Origin: JAWXVD01 sp044425705
Lineage (GTDB): Bacteria > Bacillota > Clostridia > Lachnospirales > Lachnospiraceae
NCBI GenBank assembly: GCA_044425705.1
Contig: JAWXVD010000164.1
Coordinates: forward strand, 1 to 6,305
DNA: 6,305 bases
Reading direction: 5' to 3'
The first letter of the stretch is position 1; the number at the start of each line of letters is the position of its first letter. The position numbers and the translations under genes are program-made. The notes below the pieces were generated by a model. That model did not search any database. It saw only the letters and a list, made by a program, of their open reading frames with translations, and was not told the origin of the DNA. Positions 4,200 through 6,305 of the stretch are shown in pieces.

Positions 4200-6068
4200 T
4201 TAAATTACAATTTCAAAAAGGTCGGCTTCTTTTCGCAAATTGTTTAGTTTTTGTAACTGAATATTTGTTAATTGCAGTTGTGTTAGGCAGTTTTGAATGG
4301 TCTCTTTTGTAGTTGCATGTATTAATTTATGGACTATATGATGAACGATAGCAAGGTTTCTGTATTTGTCTGTTCCACCTAAGTGTTTAGGTTTCTTGTG
4401 GTGGCAATGAATTTCCTTTAGTTCTAGCATTTTACCACTCACACTACATTTTCCATGTTGTGCTGAATATAATGAAAGTCTATTATCCATATACTCAACA
4501 CTTCTATTCCCGTCATTCGCCCTCATTAAAGCGTGCAATATTCTTGTATTGATTTGCAGTTTTTTATGAATTTCTTCTCTTCCGTCAGGGGTATATTTGT
4601 TAATTGACCTCTTTTTCCACATTGGATTTTTATGTTGCACATAACCGACAGGTATTAAAGGCTTGTCTCCTACAAATCTAATCTGTGCACTTTTCCCGTA
4701 TTGACTTTTAATATATCGAAATCCATATAAATCACCTTGTTTGGTAATTCTTTTCCTAAGCCTATTTTTGTGTACTGCAATCATTACACGAGATATTTCT
4801 GCACAATCCAAATTTATATGTGTAGCAATTTTATAATAATTATGCAAGCCAGATACTGAAGCATTGTAGAGATTTACAAACATCGCTTCTTCAGAATTAT
4901 CTTTGGCATGTGACATCCTAATAACCAAAGTTTTAAGCCTATCCCTACTTTTATTTATTGCTTTATCACACATGTGTGACTTAACTACATAAGAATTACC
5001 TTTTTCTACTGCCTTGAGTTTAAACCCTAAAAATTCCGAATAACAATTTTTCAAATTGACAACTTTTGATTTTTCTTCGCTAATTTCAAGCTTGAGCCTT
5101 TCGGCAAGCCATGTTTTTACAGCAAAGAAAGTTTTGTTTGCATCGTTTTTGTTGCGACAGAAAATCTTAAAGTCATCAGCATACCTTACAATATGCATCT
5201 CTTTTAACTTTCCACGTCTAAAAGCACGATAAGCGTTACCACGATTCATAACCCCTTTATTATTGGGATAATCTGGTACTGTATGTGCAGGCATCTTTTC
5301 CCATTGACTAGCTACCCACCAATCCAATTCATTTAAGACAATGTTGGATAGTAGCGGTGATAACAGTCCACCCTGTGGTGTCCCCATCGTAGGGTAAATC
5401 ACTTTACCACTTGGCAATTTAATAGGTGCTTTCAGCATTTCTTTCACAATACAAATCAGCTTTTTATCTCTAATTCCCATTTGCCACATTTGCTTAATGA
5501 GCTTTGCATGGTTAACATTATCAAAGAAGCCTTTAATATCTACATCTACAACAAAATGAAGGTTATTCTTTTGTATCATGACATAGCTTTGTGCAATAGC
5601 ATGTTCGGCTCCTCGATTAGGTCTAAATCCATTGCTTCGTTCATGAAACTTAGCTTCGCATATTGGTTCAAGTACTTGTAACAAACATTGTTGTACAATT
5701 CTATCCCACATGGCGGGTATGCCTAGTGGTCTGGTTTTGCCATTCGGTTTGGGAATTTCTACACGTCTAACTGCTTTAGGTCTATAACACTCAAATTTCT
5801 TTCTTATGATTTCAATAAACTTTTCCTCATCAATTTTTTCAATGTCTTTGATGGTCATTTTATCTACCCCATAAGTATTACTACCACTGTTACGTTTAAT
5901 ATTTCGATATGCCAATAGTATGTTTTCTTTACTGGTTACAATTGGTATCAATTTGGAGAAAACTTTATTTTGCTTGCTATCTGCATACAATTTATCAAAC
6001 GTGCCTTGTAAATCATAATATTCTATATGCCGTATTTTCTTGTGTTTTCGTTGCTTCGTTTGTGTCAC
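4200..6068 (-). CDS. ltrA: Group II intron-encoded reverse transcriptase/maturase with HNH endonuclease
   Basis: This protein helps the intron fold and splice, and copies it into DNA at new sites. Numbering from the first ATG at 6077 (625 aa): an N-terminal RT0/1 region, RIVQQCLLQVLEPICEAKFH (about 126-145), SNGFRPNRG (148-156), the RT metal-binding DVDIKGFFD (178-186), TPQGGLLSPLLSNI (233-246), catalytic YADD (299-302), thumb/domain X with GLHNYY (410-415), then a basic DNA-binding region and a C-terminal HNH nuclease with CSVSG (544-548), HCHHKKPKHLGGTD (557-570), NLAIVHH (574-580) and HKLIHA (583-588). Every key residue is present and the length is full, so it looks active. I chose the GTG at 6068 as start: AAAGGAG ends directly against ATG 6077, 3 nt from ATG 6074, but 9 nt from this GTG. 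An RNA helix brackets the gene as in domain IV. The symbol is the general intron-protein name. Confidence 0.95.
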   Translation of the reverse strand: MTQTKQRKHKKIRHIEYYDLQGTFDKLYADSKQNKVFSKLIPIVTSKENILLAYRNIKRNSGSNTYGVDKMTIKDIEKIDEEKFIEIIRKKFECYRPKAVRRVEIPKPNGKTRPLGIPAMWDRIVQQCLLQVLEPICEAKFHERSNGFRPNRGAEHAIAQSYVMIQKNNLHFVVDVDIKGFFDNVNHAKLIKQMWQMGIRDKKLICIVKEMLKAPIKLPSGKVIYPTMGTPQGGLLSPLLSNIVLNELDWWVASQWEKMPAHTVPDYPNNKGVMNRGNAYRAFRRGKLKEMHIVRYADDFKIFCRNKNDANKTFFAVKTWLAERLKLEISEEKSKVVNLKNCYSEFLGFKLKAVEKGNSYVVKSHMCDKAINKSRDRLKTLVIRMSHAKDNSEEAMFVNLYNASVSGLHNYYKIATHINLDCAEISRVMIAVHKNRLRKRITKQGDLYGFRYIKSQYGKSAQIRFVGDKPLIPVGYVQHKNPMWKKRSINKYTPDGREEIHKKLQINTRILHALMRANDGNRSVEYMDNRLSLYSAQHGKCSVSGKMLELKEIHCHHKKPKHLGGTDKYRNLAIVHHIVHKLIHATTKETIQNCLTQLQLTNIQLQKLNNLRKEADLFEIVI

Positions 6069-6077
6069 AGGCATCAT

Positions 6078-6084
6078 CTCCTTT
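6078..6084 (-). promoter_or_regulatory. Ribosome binding site of the maturase
   Basis: The minus strand reads AAAGGAG. It touches the first ATG (6077), so the usual 5-9 nt spacing is met only by the GTG at 6068-6066. This decides the start; the choice changes only three residues. Confidence 0.6.
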
Positions 6085-6305
6085 CAGATTTGATTTTCTT
6101 TGTCATACTCGAAGCTGTGAATGTTTACTTTTCTATTCTTAAATCATAATAATCGACTAATGGCTGTTCCTCCATTCTCATTACAAGAACTTCTCAGGTC
6201 GTGCCATCACTCTCGCAAAGGGTTCACATATTTATGAATTCATATGTTGACTTTTCAACTTTTTGGAAAAGCCCCTTTACTTTCCACGTTTCAATCATCT
6301 TATCT
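6085..6305 (-). ncRNA. Group II intron domains I-III (partial) and domain IV 5' arm
   Basis: No gene is seen in this stretch. TCGATTATTATG (6156-6145) is the 5' arm of the domain IV helix. Just upstream, CCUGAGAAGUUC ... GAACAG (6198-6164) can fold with GUUC/GAAC paired and a GAGAA internal loop, a candidate domain III. Further right, ACATAT (6226-6231) and ATATGT (6242-6247) form a hairpin probably within domain I. Domain I continues off the edge, so exon-binding sites cannot be assigned. Confidence 0.6.

Larger units (their letters stand above)
4060..6305 (-). mobile_element. Group II intron, 5' end beyond the window
   Basis: This is a self-splicing retroelement inserted in the helicase/methylase gene in the sense orientation. 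Evidence in order: structured non-coding RNA (6078-6305), a maturase/reverse transcriptase gene (4200-6068) in domain IV, a 12-bp helix bracketing that gene, a 34-nt domain V (4109-4142), and a domain VI with a bulged adenosine 8 nt from a terminal AU (4061-4060). The first nucleotides (GUGYG) and most of domain I are not seen, so at least a few hundred bases lie to the right. Exon phase and RNA structure give the same 3' junction. The lineage is probably the bacterial class with an HNH-bearing protein; class B is a guess. Confidence 0.93.

Noticed and set aside
5481..5681. Plus-strand open frame of 66 codons
   Set aside because: Antisense to the reverse transcriptase core, where the minus-strand motifs are fully conserved.
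4200..6068. Degenerate or inactive maturase
   Set aside because: YADD, the RT3 aspartates, the thumb motif and the HNH histidines are all present with no frameshift.
5909..6142. Plus-strand open frame of 77 codons
   Set aside because: Antisense to the maturase N-terminus and its leader, with no supporting signal.
1..6305. CRISPR array, tRNA, rRNA or insertion-sequence ends
   Set aside because: No regularly spaced repeats, cloverleaf sequences or paired terminal repeats were seen on either strand; the group II intron is the only mobile insertion found within the element.

Overview
The window is AT-rich with Clostridia-like coding style: strong AGGAGG ribosome sites and several TTG or GTG starts. 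It reads as part of a Tn1549-family integrative conjugative element (ICE) from a low-GC Bacillota host, probably a gut Clostridia-type bacterium; the species cannot be told. Nearly everything lies on the minus strand, so the transfer functions read from right to left.

Layout in transcription order. (1) 6305 to 4060 is the 3' two-thirds or so of a group II intron. It holds domain I-III RNA, an intron-encoded reverse transcriptase/maturase/HNH protein (4200-6068), a 34-nt domain V, and a domain VI with a bulged branch-point adenosine at 4067. The 5' end of the intron lies outside the window. (2) 4059 to 3140 is the 3' exon that the intron interrupts: the C-terminal ~305 residues of the very large helicase/DNA-methylase-type protein of Tn1549-like elements, followed by a perfect 14-bp terminator stem. 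(3) A sigma-A-type promoter (3043-3071) precedes a 95-aa CD1845-family membrane protein. A hairpin terminator or attenuator and then mobC, the relaxosome accessory gene, follow. (4) In place of the usual direct mobC-relaxase junction there is a ~1.2 kb insert. It holds a small XRE-type repressor on the plus strand, convergent with mobC, and divergent from it a SLOG-family nucleotide-sensor-like gene plus a small membrane-anchored protein of unknown function. (5) 1132 to 1 is the relaxase, cut off by the window edge.

How it may work together. MobC and the relaxase form the relaxosome that nicks the element for transfer. The divergent XRE/SLOG intergenic region has a ~30-bp imperfect palindrome that overlaps the -35 element of a good promoter for SLOG-membrane protein-relaxase. 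The XRE protein may therefore control relaxase expression as well as its own. If the SLOG protein senses a nucleotide-type ligand, this insert could tie transfer or defence to cell state; that last step is inference. The intron must splice for the large helicase/methylase to be made, so transfer may also depend on intron activity.

The best candidates for something undescribed are the XRE/SLOG/membrane-protein cassette between mobC and relaxase, and the precise intron insertion in the helicase/methylase gene.
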